Shown here: one piece after another, positions 35,746 through 44,910 of the stretch
How the letters are laid out: each line of letters opens with the position of its first letter
How positions within the stretch are numbered: position 1 is the stretch's first letter
Source of the DNA: CAYNZV01 sp965217095
GTDB lineage: Bacteria > Latescibacterota > UBA2968 > UBA8231
NCBI GenBank assembly: GCA_965217095.1
Contig: OZ244235.1
Location: 2,356,001 to 2,420,000, forward strand
Length of the DNA: 64,000 bases
Reading direction: 5' to 3'
The notes under the pieces: model-generated
The model's database searches: none
What the model was told of the DNA's origin: nothing
The model's input: the letters and a program-made list of their open reading frames with translations, nothing else
Program-made: the position numbers and the translations under genes

Positions 35746-37920
35746 CTAACCCAGCTCAACCAGCACAACTTCGTGCAAGTCCACCTGCGGCACGGTGATG
35801 ATCGCAGGATTCCCGGAGAGATCGAGCTCCCGGTTTTGCAGCGGAAGCCGGGCCGACCTGACCTTGTAGCCATTCAGCGTGATCCGAACATCGCGGATCG
35901 GATTGATCTCATAGAGCGCGTGGTAGGTGGTGTGCAGCTCGTCGTACTCGTTCCGATCCTTGACCTTCCACGGAAGCAGGGGCGTCGGGTTGTTCACCAG
36001 GTGGATCATCAACTCACCGGAGGGGCGCAGTGCTGCCGTCATCTCGATCTGTTCAGGTGCATCAACGGCTAGCGGTGACTTGCTGCGTCCCACAAGCTCG
36101 GCAGTCAGTCGCCGCAGTGGCGGGTACGGGCTGTTCATATAAGCCCCGCCCACGTCGCCGGCGATGTAGATGGCCTGCCCTTTGCCAAACGAGTTCGAGG
36201 TGATAGCCGGTTGACCGGAGTCATGCTCGGTCTCGGCGCTGAAGGTGTTGAGTGCCCGCGTTTCTTCTATAGTGCTCCTGGTACAGAGGATGTCGGTATT
36301 GCTGGCGGCGGTGACTACCGCATCTTGGCCATAGAAGCAAATGATCTCGTCCAGCTTCGCGGTCAGTTGCTCGTCGTGGGGAATGTAGATGACCGGATGG
36401 TCTTCGCCGCCCGCGGTTACTCCCTGGTACTCGACTCCCATGACATCGCCCAGGGCGAACCCGCCACGCTCCTGGCCCCATTCGTCCAGCAGCGAGGTCT
36501 GGTGCGTCGCGATCAGGGTGCCACCCTGGTCTACGAAGTTTCGAATCGCCTCGCAGTGGGCATCCCCCAGGCAGACGCTGTTGGCGAGGAAGAGAACCCG
36601 GTATTGGGACAACCGCTCCCTCGTGAGGTGCTCGTCGAGCGCCATGTCCAGCACCACGTGGGCTCTGTTGAGCATCTCGTAAACACCGTACATATCCGGC
36701 TGGCCTAGCTGGTGGAAATGCACCTTGCCGGTGTTCTTGGGGAGTTCGGACGGTTTGAAGTCGCGGTTCATCTGCGAGTAGTGCAGCGCAACGTCTTTGA
36801 CCGTATCTCCCTCGATGTAATCGGCTCGCTTCTTGAGCTCGGTGAACAACTGCTTGATGGTATCCTTCCGAAAGTGGGTGACATCTCCCAAGGGTGCACC
36901 GCATTGGGTACCGCCATTTGCCACGGAGGCAAAGCAGCAGACCGCAGCCGAGTACACCTCGGCCTGCGGCGCGATACCGAACCCCTTGAGCGATTGAGTG
37001 ACGTTGCGAAAGATGGAGAATGGGGTCCCGGTGGAGCGCAGCACCTTGGCGACGAATCCGGGCTCCCGCAGCGAACGAAAGGTCTCCACGAAGAAGTGAC
37101 CTCCTACTTCCTCCAAACGATACGAGCTGATCGGGTGCCCGTCGGACCAGTCGGTTTGGGGACGCACGTAGGAATTCAGATCCATGATAGCATCCGGGTA
37201 TTTGACGTGGACCGACGAATACAGGTGGTGCATGAAGTCGATCATCTTCTCGTAACGCCAGTTGATAAAACGGCGAAAGGTCATGGAGTCGAAGTCGACC
37301 TTGCGTGGAATCTCGAGTCCGGTCTCGCTGCGGAACTGCTCTTCGCAGTAAGAACAGTGGCACGACGGAGTCCAGGGCCGGTCTTCGTGGGTGCCGTAGT
37401 TAGTGTCGTCGAAGTAGAACCCGTCAAGATCCAGGTTGTCCATGAACTCGATCAGGTACTCCGGCAGCCAATCCCGGTAGGGCGAGTTGAAACAGAACCA
37501 GCCTAGATTCTCAGGCTCTGGGCGACCATCATCGAGGAACTTCATCTGCCACTCCGGATGCAGGGGCAGCAGAGGTTTGGTATAGATGATCGGGTAATAG
37601 GTCAGGACCAGGATCCCCTTCTCGTGGGCAACCTCGAGAAAACGGGGCAACTTGTCGTTTTCGACGTTCGGATACGGCGTAATCATCTTGGACCGATAGC
37701 GTGGGGTGCCACGGTTGAACTCTCCGCTGACGATACACACCTCGTAGCCGGCCTCGCTTATGTGATCGACATACTCCTCAACCGGCATTTCAGGATCGGG
37801 TTCTCCCGGCATGTGTGGGTGCGGAAAGTGTGCCTCCACGCGACAGACCCGTCGTTCGTACGGCAACTCCGCCAAACGCTGGGCGGTGCTGCCTACTCTT
37901 TTCAATGTTTGTTCGCTCAT
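35746..37920 (-). CDS. GHL6-type glycoside-hydrolase-like protein, copy 2
   Basis: A 724-residue paralogue very close to copy 3. The N-terminus is MSEQTLKRVGSTAQRLAELP, the barrel Asp strand is LDGFYFDDTNYG, the Cys motif reads CHCSYC, and the GATase-like segment is VDQGGTLIATHQTSLLDEWG. It ends VDLHEVVLVELG. Relative to copy 1 it has an inserted stretch before the C-terminal domain (NEYDELHTTYHALYEINPIR). Its start is preceded by 'gggagttcaaag'. Likely a cytoplasmic hydrolase or lyase on an unknown glycoside. Confidence 0.8.
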   Translation of the reverse strand: MSEQTLKRVGSTAQRLAELPYERRVCRVEAHFPHPHMPGEPDPEMPVEEYVDHISEAGYEVCIVSGEFNRGTPRYRSKMITPYPNVENDKLPRFLEVAHEKGILVLTYYPIIYTKPLLPLHPEWQMKFLDDGRPEPENLGWFCFNSPYRDWLPEYLIEFMDNLDLDGFYFDDTNYGTHEDRPWTPSCHCSYCEEQFRSETGLEIPRKVDFDSMTFRRFINWRYEKMIDFMHHLYSSVHVKYPDAIMDLNSYVRPQTDWSDGHPISSYRLEEVGGHFFVETFRSLREPGFVAKVLRSTGTPFSIFRNVTQSLKGFGIAPQAEVYSAAVCCFASVANGGTQCGAPLGDVTHFRKDTIKQLFTELKKRADYIEGDTVKDVALHYSQMNRDFKPSELPKNTGKVHFHQLGQPDMYGVYEMLNRAHVVLDMALDEHLTRERLSQYRVLFLANSVCLGDAHCEAIRNFVDQGGTLIATHQTSLLDEWGQERGGFALGDVMGVEYQGVTAGGEDHPVIYIPHDEQLTAKLDEIICFYGQDAVVTAASNTDILCTRSTIEETRALNTFSAETEHDSGQPAITSNSFGKGQAIYIAGDVGGAYMNSPYPPLRRLTAELVGRSKSPLAVDAPEQIEMTAALRPSGELMIHLVNNPTPLLPWKVKDRNEYDELHTTYHALYEINPIRDVRITLNGYKVRSARLPLQNRELDLSGNPAIITVPQVDLHEVVLVELG

Positions 37921-37993
37921 CTTTGAACTCCCGTTTAGTTTGCGATTTTGCGATTGGTGGCAATGGGACGCCCAGGCGTGCGCCGCAATCCTG

Positions 37994-40177
37994 TCAGTTT
38001 TCCAGCTCGACCAGCGCTACCTCGTGTACCTCCACCCGCGGAACAATGATCTCCGCAGGATCTCCGGACACCGGTAGCTCCACATTCTGCAGCGGCAACC
38101 GTGCCGATTTGGCCGTGTAGTCGTTCAGCTGAATGCGCACATCGTAGATCGGATTGATTTCGTAGAGGGCGTGGTAGGTGGTTTGCAACTTGTCGTAGTC
38201 ATCCCGCTCATCCACGTGCCATGGAAGCAGCGGTGTCGGATTGTTGAGCAGGTGAATCATTAGCTCACCGGAAGGGCGAACGGCGGCAGTCATCTCGATC
38301 TGCTCCGGGGCCTTTACCGCTAGCGGTGGTTCGCTGCGTGCGGCCAGCGCGGCTACAAACCTGCGGAGTGGCGGGTACGGGCTGTTCATGTAGGCTCGGC
38401 CGACGTCGCCGGCGATGTAGATCGCCCGACCCTCTCCAAAGGCGTTGGAGGTGACCACCGGCTGGGTTGAATCATGCTCCGAGTCGACGTTGAGGTAGCC
38501 GAGCGCCGCCGGATCCTCGGTATTGCTACGAGTGCAGAGCATGCTGGTGTCGGAGCCGGCCTTCACCGCAGATTCCCGACCGTAGAAGCAGACGATCTCG
38601 CCCAACTCGCGTTTTAACTGCTCGTCCTGCAGTAGATAGATGATCGGGTGATCTTCGGGCGCGCCGGCCTCTCCCTCATAATCGACGCCCATAACTTCCG
38701 CCAATCCGAACTGCCCGCGCTCGTGGCCCCATTCGTCCAACAACGAGCTCTGGTGGGTAGCGATCAGGGTCCCACCCCGATCTACGAAACGACGAATGGC
38801 ATCGCACTGCCTGTCCCCAAGACAGGTGCTATTCGCAAGAAAAAGCACCCGGTACTGGGCCAGGAATTCTTCCGTGAGATGTTCGTCCAGGGCGATGTCC
38901 ATTACGGCATGCGACCGGTTCAGCATCTCGTAGACCCCGTACACATCCGGCTGGCCCAACTGGTGAAAATGGACCTGGCCAGCGTTCTTGGGAATCTCCG
39001 ACGGTTTGAAGTCGCGGTTCATCTGTGAGTAGTGTAGAGCCAGATATTTGACCGTATCCCCCTCGATATAGTCGACCCGTCGTTTGAGCTCCCCGAACAG
39101 GTTCTTGATAGTCTCCTTCTGGAAGTGAGTGGCGTCTCCCAGGGGCGCACCGCACTGAGTGCCACCGTTAGCCAACGCCGCCATACAGCTGACCGCGGCT
39201 GAGTGCGATTCGGCGTAAGGAGCCGCATCGAACCCCTTAAGCGTCTGCGTGACATTGCGAAAAATAGAAAACGGGGTTCCGGTGGAGCGCAGAACCTTGG
39301 CGACGAAACCTGGCTCCCGCAGGGTGCGGAAGGTCTCCACGAAGAAATGTCCTCCCACGTCTTCCAGTCTGAGCGAGCTCAATGGGTGACCATCGGACCA
39401 GTCTGTCTGCGGCCGAAGGTAGGAATTCAGATCGAGAATGGCATCGGGGTGTTTCTCGTGGACGACAGCAAACAGATGATGCATGAAGTCGATCATCTTC
39501 TCGTAACGCCAGTTGATGAATCGCCGAAAATTCATGGAATCGAAGTCCACCTTGCGCGGGATCTCCAATCCCGTTTCGGTTCGGAACAGCTCTTCACAGT
39601 ATGAGCAGCAGCACGAGGGCGTCCACGGCCGGTCCGCGTGGGTGCCGTAGTTGGTGTCGTCGAAGTAGAAGCCGTCCAGGTCCAGATTATCCAAAAACTC
39701 GATCAGATAAGCCGGCAGCCAGTCCCGGTACGGCGAATTGAAGCAGAACCAGCCCAGGTTCTCCGGTTCGGGGCGGCCATCGTCGAGGAATTTCATCTGC
39801 CACTCGGGATGCAGAGGCAGCAGCGGTTTCGTGTAGATAATCGGGTAGTAACTCAGGACGATGATCCCCTTCTCGTGGAGACGCTCGAGAAAGCGAGGAA
39901 GGAGATCGTTGTTCACGTTCGGATGTGGCGGCAGCATCTTCGAGTGGAAGCGCGGGGTTCCACGGTTGAACTCGCCACCGACGATACAGACTTCGAAGCC
40001 GGCGTCACTTACGCGCTCCACGTACTCTTCGATGGTCGGGTCCGGAAATCGTTGATCCGGTGTCGAAGGTTCCGGGTAGTTCATCCAGAACCTCTTCCCC
40101 GCTTCGACTCGACAAACACGTCGCTCGTACGGTAGTTCGGCCAACCGCTCGGCCGTACTGCCCACCCGTTTCCACAT
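37994..40177 (-). CDS. GHL6-type glycoside-hydrolase-like protein, copy 3 (promoter-proximal)
   Basis: 727 residues from ATG 40177 (MWKRVGSTAERLAELPYERR), which has GAGGGATCA upstream; the frame extends to 40258 but that leader is not shared by the paralogues. Same order as copies 1 and 2: Asp strand LDGFYFDDTNYG, Cys cluster CCCSYC, GATase-like VDRGGTLIATHQSSLLDEWG, C-terminal YHALYEINPIYDVRIQLN. It heads the three-gene run and is divergent from the LLM monooxygenase gene across a ~250-base gap, so the two transcripts may share control. Confidence 0.8.
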   Translation of the reverse strand: MWKRVGSTAERLAELPYERRVCRVEAGKRFWMNYPEPSTPDQRFPDPTIEEYVERVSDAGFEVCIVGGEFNRGTPRFHSKMLPPHPNVNNDLLPRFLERLHEKGIIVLSYYPIIYTKPLLPLHPEWQMKFLDDGRPEPENLGWFCFNSPYRDWLPAYLIEFLDNLDLDGFYFDDTNYGTHADRPWTPSCCCSYCEELFRTETGLEIPRKVDFDSMNFRRFINWRYEKMIDFMHHLFAVVHEKHPDAILDLNSYLRPQTDWSDGHPLSSLRLEDVGGHFFVETFRTLREPGFVAKVLRSTGTPFSIFRNVTQTLKGFDAAPYAESHSAAVSCMAALANGGTQCGAPLGDATHFQKETIKNLFGELKRRVDYIEGDTVKYLALHYSQMNRDFKPSEIPKNAGQVHFHQLGQPDVYGVYEMLNRSHAVMDIALDEHLTEEFLAQYRVLFLANSTCLGDRQCDAIRRFVDRGGTLIATHQSSLLDEWGHERGQFGLAEVMGVDYEGEAGAPEDHPIIYLLQDEQLKRELGEIVCFYGRESAVKAGSDTSMLCTRSNTEDPAALGYLNVDSEHDSTQPVVTSNAFGEGRAIYIAGDVGRAYMNSPYPPLRRFVAALAARSEPPLAVKAPEQIEMTAAVRPSGELMIHLLNNPTPLLPWHVDERDDYDKLQTTYHALYEINPIYDVRIQLNDYTAKSARLPLQNVELPVSGDPAEIIVPRVEVHEVALVELEN

Positions 40178-40431
40178 TGATCCCTCATCTCTTGGAACAC
40201 GGAAGCTAACCATTGCGAGTGGCCGGGAAAACTGCCTGCGGGTTGATCGCCTTAGCAAGCGAGATCACATTTAATCGGACAACCGAAATCGAGGTCGGCC
40301 AGAAGACCGGATGAGATTGCCGCAGCGATCGTTTTTCTCCTCGTCGACGATGCCTCGTATATTACCGCCACCTCCTTGCATGTTGATGGTAGCAGGTTGC
40401 CCATTGATTCCACAGAATTGGAGACAGCCCG
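40178..40431. promoter_or_regulatory. Divergent intergenic region between GHL6 run and LLM monooxygenase
   Basis: About 250 bases separate the oppositely oriented starts at 40177 and 40432. A ttggaga RBS precedes the plus gene. Promoters for both transcripts must lie here or nearby, but I could not identify convincing boxes or an operator. Confidence 0.45.
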
Positions 40432-41538
40432 ATGTCCAACGAGGCAGGTTTGAAATACGGCATGTTTGTCATGCCGATTCATGATCCCAACAAACCGATG
40501 GCGCAATGTTTCGACGAAGACCTGGAACTTGCGGTCAAATGCGAGCAGCTTGGATTCACCGATTTCTGGGTCGGCGAACACCACTCATCGAGCTATGAGA
40601 ACATCGTCATGCCCGAGATCTTTCTCGGCAAGGTCCTGGGCATCACCGATTCGATCCGCATAGGTCCGGCGCCGGTCTGCTTGCAATATCACAATCCCGT
40701 ACATGTGGCCGGGCGTCTCGCTTTTCTGGATCACCTCTCTCACGGCCGTTTGAATGTTTGTTTCGGTCCTGGCGCCGTGCCGACGGATATGGAGGCCTAC
40801 GGTATAGATCCCAAGGACACCGGGGCCCGCATCGGCGAAGCGATCAACATGATCATGAAGATCTGGTCCAGCGATCCTCCCTACAGCATCGATGGCAAGT
40901 TCTGGCAGCTACATCTCAGCGAGACCGTCGACGCCGAGATGGGCATCGGCGGACTGCAAAAACCGTTGCAGCAGCCCCATCCGCCGATCTACGTGCCCAG
41001 CATCAGCCGCGCCTCAAAAGGACTGGAGGCGGCCGCCGCAAGCGGGTTTCGACCCATCAGCCATCACATGGTCCACACCGACGTTCTGGTGGATCAATGG
41101 AAGACCTATCTGAACGCGGCTGAATCCGCCGGCCGCGAAGCGGCCCCATCCTCCTGGAGCGTCTCGCGCAATATATACGTCGCCGACACCACCGAGGAAG
41201 CGAAGCGCAGGGCACGCAGCAACTCGCTCGGTGCCTGTATCCAATACATACTCGACTTGACCGAACGCACCTCCCCGATCGGTCTCAACATGTGGAAGCC
41301 GTGGGAGGGAATGACCGACGACGGCTGCAACCTGGACTATTTCATGGACGAGGTTGTGATCGCCGGCGATCCGGAGACAGTCACCCGCGAGATCATCGAG
41401 TTGCGGGAGCAGATCGGCCCTTTTGGCACTCTGGTCCACGTCGCCCACGACTGGGACGATCGCGATGGGTGGCTGCGTAGCCTCCAGTTGTTCGCGGACG
41501 AGGTTGCGCCGGCGGTGGACCGCGCGATCGCCACCTAA
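40432..41538 (+). CDS. LLM-class (luciferase-like) flavin-dependent oxidoreductase
   Basis: A 368-residue luciferase-like monooxygenase: LKYGMFVMPIHDPNKPMAQC, LGFTDFWVGEHHSSSYEN, VCLQYHNPVHVAGRLAFLD, HGRLNVCFGPGAVPTDMEAY and KPLQQPHPPIYVPSISRA. These match the limonene/alkanal monooxygenase group that uses FMNH2 or F420. Substrate unknown. The stop is 17 bases before the propeller gene, implying an operon, so the enzyme may oxidise an aglycone or sugar derivative handled by that neighbour. Confidence 0.88.
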   Translation: MSNEAGLKYGMFVMPIHDPNKPMAQCFDEDLELAVKCEQLGFTDFWVGEHHSSSYENIVMPEIFLGKVLGITDSIRIGPAPVCLQYHNPVHVAGRLAFLDHLSHGRLNVCFGPGAVPTDMEAYGIDPKDTGARIGEAINMIMKIWSSDPPYSIDGKFWQLHLSETVDAEMGIGGLQKPLQQPHPPIYVPSISRASKGLEAAAASGFRPISHHMVHTDVLVDQWKTYLNAAESAGREAAPSSWSVSRNIYVADTTEEAKRRARSNSLGACIQYILDLTERTSPIGLNMWKPWEGMTDDGCNLDYFMDEVVIAGDPETVTREIIELREQIGPFGTLVHVAHDWDDRDGWLRSLQLFADEVAPAVDRAIAT

Positions 41539-41555
41539 AATCTCGGCCGAGCCCC

Positions 41556-43028
41556 ATGAAACAGCTTTTTATCGACGATCACGGCGTCCAGCAGATCCAC
41601 AACCTGGCGCGCAAGCTGCACCCGCTGGAGAAGTTCCCGGCGAATGCGGTGGTGCGGCCGGAAAACCGGTGGGAAAACGCAGGGATCCAGATCCGCACCA
41701 CCCCTTCCTACAATCCGGAGGATGGGCTCTTCCGGATGACCTACAAAGCTTCCGCCGAGGCACTGGATGATACGGGCTTGGGTCCTACGCCTGCCCGCGG
41801 GGGGCAGAGCTTCACCTGCTACGCCACCTCCGAGGATGCCATAAACTGGGAAAAGCCAAACCTCGGATTGTTTGATTATGCCGGCCTGACCTGGCGGGCA
41901 ACTTCGATCGGCACCGAAAACAACATCCTGTTCGACGAGAATCTGCGGGGCGCGATCTTCGATCCGAATGCGAATGACACCCAAGAACGTTTCAAAGGCC
42001 TGATCTACCGCGGGGGCGAGCTGCAACCCGTAGCCTCCGCCGACTGCATCCACTGGCAGGATATGCAGGTCCCCGCCCTTTCAAGCTCAGACGAGTCCCA
42101 TTTCTCGCTGGACCCGCAGGAAAAGCTGTTTATCGCCATGGTAAAGCACCGTGGACCCTATGGGCGATCATTCCATTTGACCACCAGCCGCGACTTCAAG
42201 GATTGGAGCGAGCAGGAGCTAGTTTTCCACGCTGACCAGGTGGATCAGGAAAACGGCTTCGAACGCCTGCAGAAATTCTTCGACGACCCGGCTTATCTGA
42301 CACCGGTCTACAACCGGCCGGAGGAGTGGCGAACGGATGTCTACAACTTTCCGGTCTTCCGCTACGAGGGGCTATATCTGGGAACCCCGGTGATGCACCA
42401 CTGGGCGGCGAAACACCCGCCACTCTATGAAAACGTTGACAGCCGCAAATCTGTCGAGCTAACCTGTAGCCGCGACCTGCTTCATTGGGAGCGTGTGGCC
42501 AACCGGGCAACCTTTCTAGAGTTGTCTCCGGTGGGCGATGGCAGCGCCTATGACACCGGTCAGATGGTGATTACCAATGGTCCGGTGGTACGCAACAACG
42601 AGCTCTGGTTTTATTACGCCGGTTTACGTCACCGAAGCCTGTCCATCGCCGACCGTCAGAACCGCGCCCACCTCGACGGCAGCGCCGTCTGCATGGCGAA
42701 GCTGCGTATGGATGGATTTGTTTCGCTCAAGGGCGGTATCGAATGGGGCTCGGTGACGACCACACCGATCGACGTGGAAGGTCCGGCGCTACATGTCAAC
42801 GTCGACTCCTGGCGGGGCCGGGTGAAAGCGGAAGTCCTCGATGCCGAGGAGGATCGAGCACTGCAGGGATATAGCGTTGACGAAAGTCTGCCAGCTACTG
42901 TCGACAGTATAGATGAAAGCATGCGCTGGACAGACAAGCAGGACCTATCCGAATTGGTCGGGCGCACCGTGCGGCTCCGTTTTTCGATGCTTAGCGGGGA
43001 GCTCAACAGCTACTGGTTTGACAGCTGA
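41556..43028 (+). CDS. Beta-propeller glycoside-hydrolase-like protein with C-terminal beta-sandwich
   Basis: A 490-residue product without signal peptide. Blades show the GH32/43/130-type rhythm: DGLFRMTYKASAE, SEDAINWEKPNLGLF, QERFKGLIYRGGEL, TSRDFKDWSEQELVF, SRDLLHWERVANR and NNELWFYYAGLRHR. From ~400 onward is a beta-sandwich (LHVNVDSWRGRVKAEVLDAE, GYSVDE, GRTVRLRFSMLSG) found also in the genes at 43070, 49981, 59300 and 60849. Co-oriented with the LLM gene 17 bases upstream. Confidence 0.8.
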   Translation: MKQLFIDDHGVQQIHNLARKLHPLEKFPANAVVRPENRWENAGIQIRTTPSYNPEDGLFRMTYKASAEALDDTGLGPTPARGGQSFTCYATSEDAINWEKPNLGLFDYAGLTWRATSIGTENNILFDENLRGAIFDPNANDTQERFKGLIYRGGELQPVASADCIHWQDMQVPALSSSDESHFSLDPQEKLFIAMVKHRGPYGRSFHLTTSRDFKDWSEQELVFHADQVDQENGFERLQKFFDDPAYLTPVYNRPEEWRTDVYNFPVFRYEGLYLGTPVMHHWAAKHPPLYENVDSRKSVELTCSRDLLHWERVANRATFLELSPVGDGSAYDTGQMVITNGPVVRNNELWFYYAGLRHRSLSIADRQNRAHLDGSAVCMAKLRMDGFVSLKGGIEWGSVTTTPIDVEGPALHVNVDSWRGRVKAEVLDAEEDRALQGYSVDESLPATVDSIDESMRWTDKQDLSELVGRTVRLRFSMLSGELNSYWFDS

Positions 43029-43069
43029 TCGCCCCGGGCGGACCAGGACCCGATCGTTCTCCTTACTTA

Positions 43070-43800
43070 CTACTCATCTGTCGACTTGCCGAACCTGAAC
43101 GAAAAGATATCTGCATCCTTCAACTCGAACCTCAGCCGCACTGGCCGGCCTGCTAGAGCGCTGACATCCGCGCCTCCCACCCACGATACGGTACGCTCCA
43201 GCTGGTCGCCGTATTGCAGATGGCAGTCTTCGAGGGAGTAGCCGGAGATCGCCTGTCCCTGCTCGTCCTGGATCTCGACTCGAACACGGCCCCCAGCTGA
43301 GCTGGAAAAATTGATGTTCAGCTGCCGTCCTCTGAAGGTCAGTGGGCGAGTAGTGGCGGTTCCACCCGGAAGCGGTGCGTAGATCGAGCCAAAACCGTCC
43401 AGTCTCAAGGTGTAGCGACGCAGGCTGCCGGGACCGTCCCTATGCTCGGCCTCATTGATGTAGAATGAAAGCTCGGCCGGTGCGCTCTCGTACCGCGACG
43501 CGGTTTCTACCAACCCCCACGCGTTCCAGGTATGGAGGAATCGTCCACCCGCGATCGACGTAGCGTAATACCAGCTTCCGGGTCGCTGGATACCGGGCCG
43601 CACGAATGCCTGCGGCGGTCGCCGTCCTGAAATACCGTCGGATATCCCGGCGCGTGCCCTTCCCAGGAAGCGTCACACAGCACCGCCGTTTCCTGCGGTT
43701 CTGGCCGATGCAAAACCAGCTGCGCATCCTCCGTGCGCTCGATCAAGGTGTGGTCGACGAAGAGTTCGCGGCGGTCTTCAATGGCCAATATCTCACTCAT
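43070..43800 (-). pseudogene. Propeller glycoside-hydrolase-like gene with large internal deletion
   Basis: The 5' part (from ATG 43800) encodes MSEILAIEDRRELFVDHTLI and GHAPGYPTVFQDGDR, the first blade of a ~470-residue family member. The 3' part, in another frame, encodes QAFVRPGIQRPGSWYYAT and the complete C-terminal beta-sandwich (LTFRGRQLNINFSSS, RPVRLRFELKDADIF). About 220-250 residues of the propeller are absent and the parts meet out of frame near 43615. No single-base repair would restore it, so this is a true deletion or an assembly collapse. Confidence 0.7.
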
Positions 43801-43989
43801 AGTTGTGGCTGCTCCCTCTTCATCCGATCCAAATAGGCGATGACCAGGCCGATTCCCGGTCGTTGTTTAAAGTGGACATCCACGTCGCGTGCTGTCGTTA
43901 ATATAGGCGGCTGTTATATGGTATGGCGCCCCCAAAATGTCTGTGACCCGGAAAAACTGTGACTGGCCAAGAAAACGATTGATTCGGTG

Positions 43990-44040
43990 TTGACATCCCA
44001 CAGACATGTGCTAATTTATTGGTGTACTAATTAAGTAGTA
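43990..44040 (+). promoter_or_regulatory. Promoter and palindromic operator of the ABC-2/GntR operon
   Basis: TTGACA at 43990-43995 is followed after 16 bases by TAATTT (44012-44017), a plausible sigma-70 pair. Just downstream lies an inverted repeat TACTA-N6-TAGTA (44025-44040). YtrA/YhcF-type GntR regulators commonly repress their own ABC operons from such AT-rich palindromes next to the start site, and this operon encodes such a regulator (45710-46087). Assignment is by position and symmetry only. Confidence 0.5.
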
Positions 44041-44070
44041 TAGTAGATCACTCAGATATGGGGGGCGGAA

Positions 44071-44910
44071 ATGATCTGCATCGAACAGCTCAATTTCGGC
44101 TATGGGAGGGACCGCCTATTCGACCGGCTGAGCCTGACCCTGAGGCCCGGAACCATCTACGGACTCCTCGGCAGGAACGGTGCCGGCAAGACCAGCCTGC
44201 TCAAGATAATCGCCGGTTTATTGACTCCGAAGGCGGGCGCGGTTGCGGTCTTTGGCCACGACTCACGAAAGCGTCATTCCGATCTCCTGGCAGATCTCTT
44301 TCTCGTGCCGGAGGAGTTCTACACGCCCTCTTTGACCGTGCGGCAGTATCGTGAGGTTTGGGGCGGGTTCTATCCGCGGTTCGACAGAGAAGCCTTCGAC
44401 CGTTATCTGGATGAATTCCAGGTCGACCACAGGGGCAGCTTGCCCAAAATGAGCTACGGTCAAAAGAAGAAAACGCTGCTGGCCTTCGCGGTCGCAACAA
44501 ACTGTCGGCTGGTCCTCCTGGACGAGCCGACCAACGGTCTGGACATCCCGGCGAAACGGCAGTTCCGCCGTTTGGTTGCCGGCGCGGTCGACGAGCAGCG
44601 AACGTTTGTCGTTTCTACCCACCAGGTCCGCGATATGGAGGGTTTGATCGACCCGGTCGTGATCATCGATGGTGGACGCATCGTGCTCGATGCAGGGATC
44701 GACCAGTTGGCGCGGTCGATACGCATAGACACTGGCGTCGAGGTTCCCCCGCCGGATGCAATCTACGTGGAAGAAGGTATCTCAGGACACACCGTCGTGG
44801 TGGCAAACGAAAGTAAGGTGGAAGGACATGTCGATCTCGAAGTATTGTTCAACGCGGCAACCAGCAATTCGGGTGGCCTTGCCGAGCAGATTGGGGAGGT
44901 GAGACAATGA
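44071..44910 (+). CDS. ABC transporter ATP-binding protein (YtrB-like)
   Basis: A 279-residue single NBD: Walker A GLLGRNGAGKTSLLKIIAGL, signature-like PKMSYGQKKKTLLAF (LSGGQ replaced by MSYGQ, typical of the YtrB/BcrA group), Walker B LVLLDEPTNGLDIPA and H-loop FVVSTHQVRDM. First gene of a four-gene overlapping operon (ABC ATPase, ABC-2 permease, GntR regulator, GIN-domain protein), after a GGGGGGCGG-type RBS. Likely exports or senses an envelope-active compound. Confidence 0.88.
   Translation: MICIEQLNFGYGRDRLFDRLSLTLRPGTIYGLLGRNGAGKTSLLKIIAGLLTPKAGAVAVFGHDSRKRHSDLLADLFLVPEEFYTPSLTVRQYREVWGGFYPRFDREAFDRYLDEFQVDHRGSLPKMSYGQKKKTLLAFAVATNCRLVLLDEPTNGLDIPAKRQFRRLVAGAVDEQRTFVVSTHQVRDMEGLIDPVVIIDGGRIVLDAGIDQLARSIRIDTGVEVPPPDAIYVEEGISGHTVVVANESKVEGHVDLEVLFNAATSNSGGLAEQIGEVRQ

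Noticed and set aside
36221..37363. 380-codon minus frame overlapping GHL6 copy 2
   Set aside because: Out of frame with the conserved barrel and GATase motifs and low-complexity; a shadow frame.
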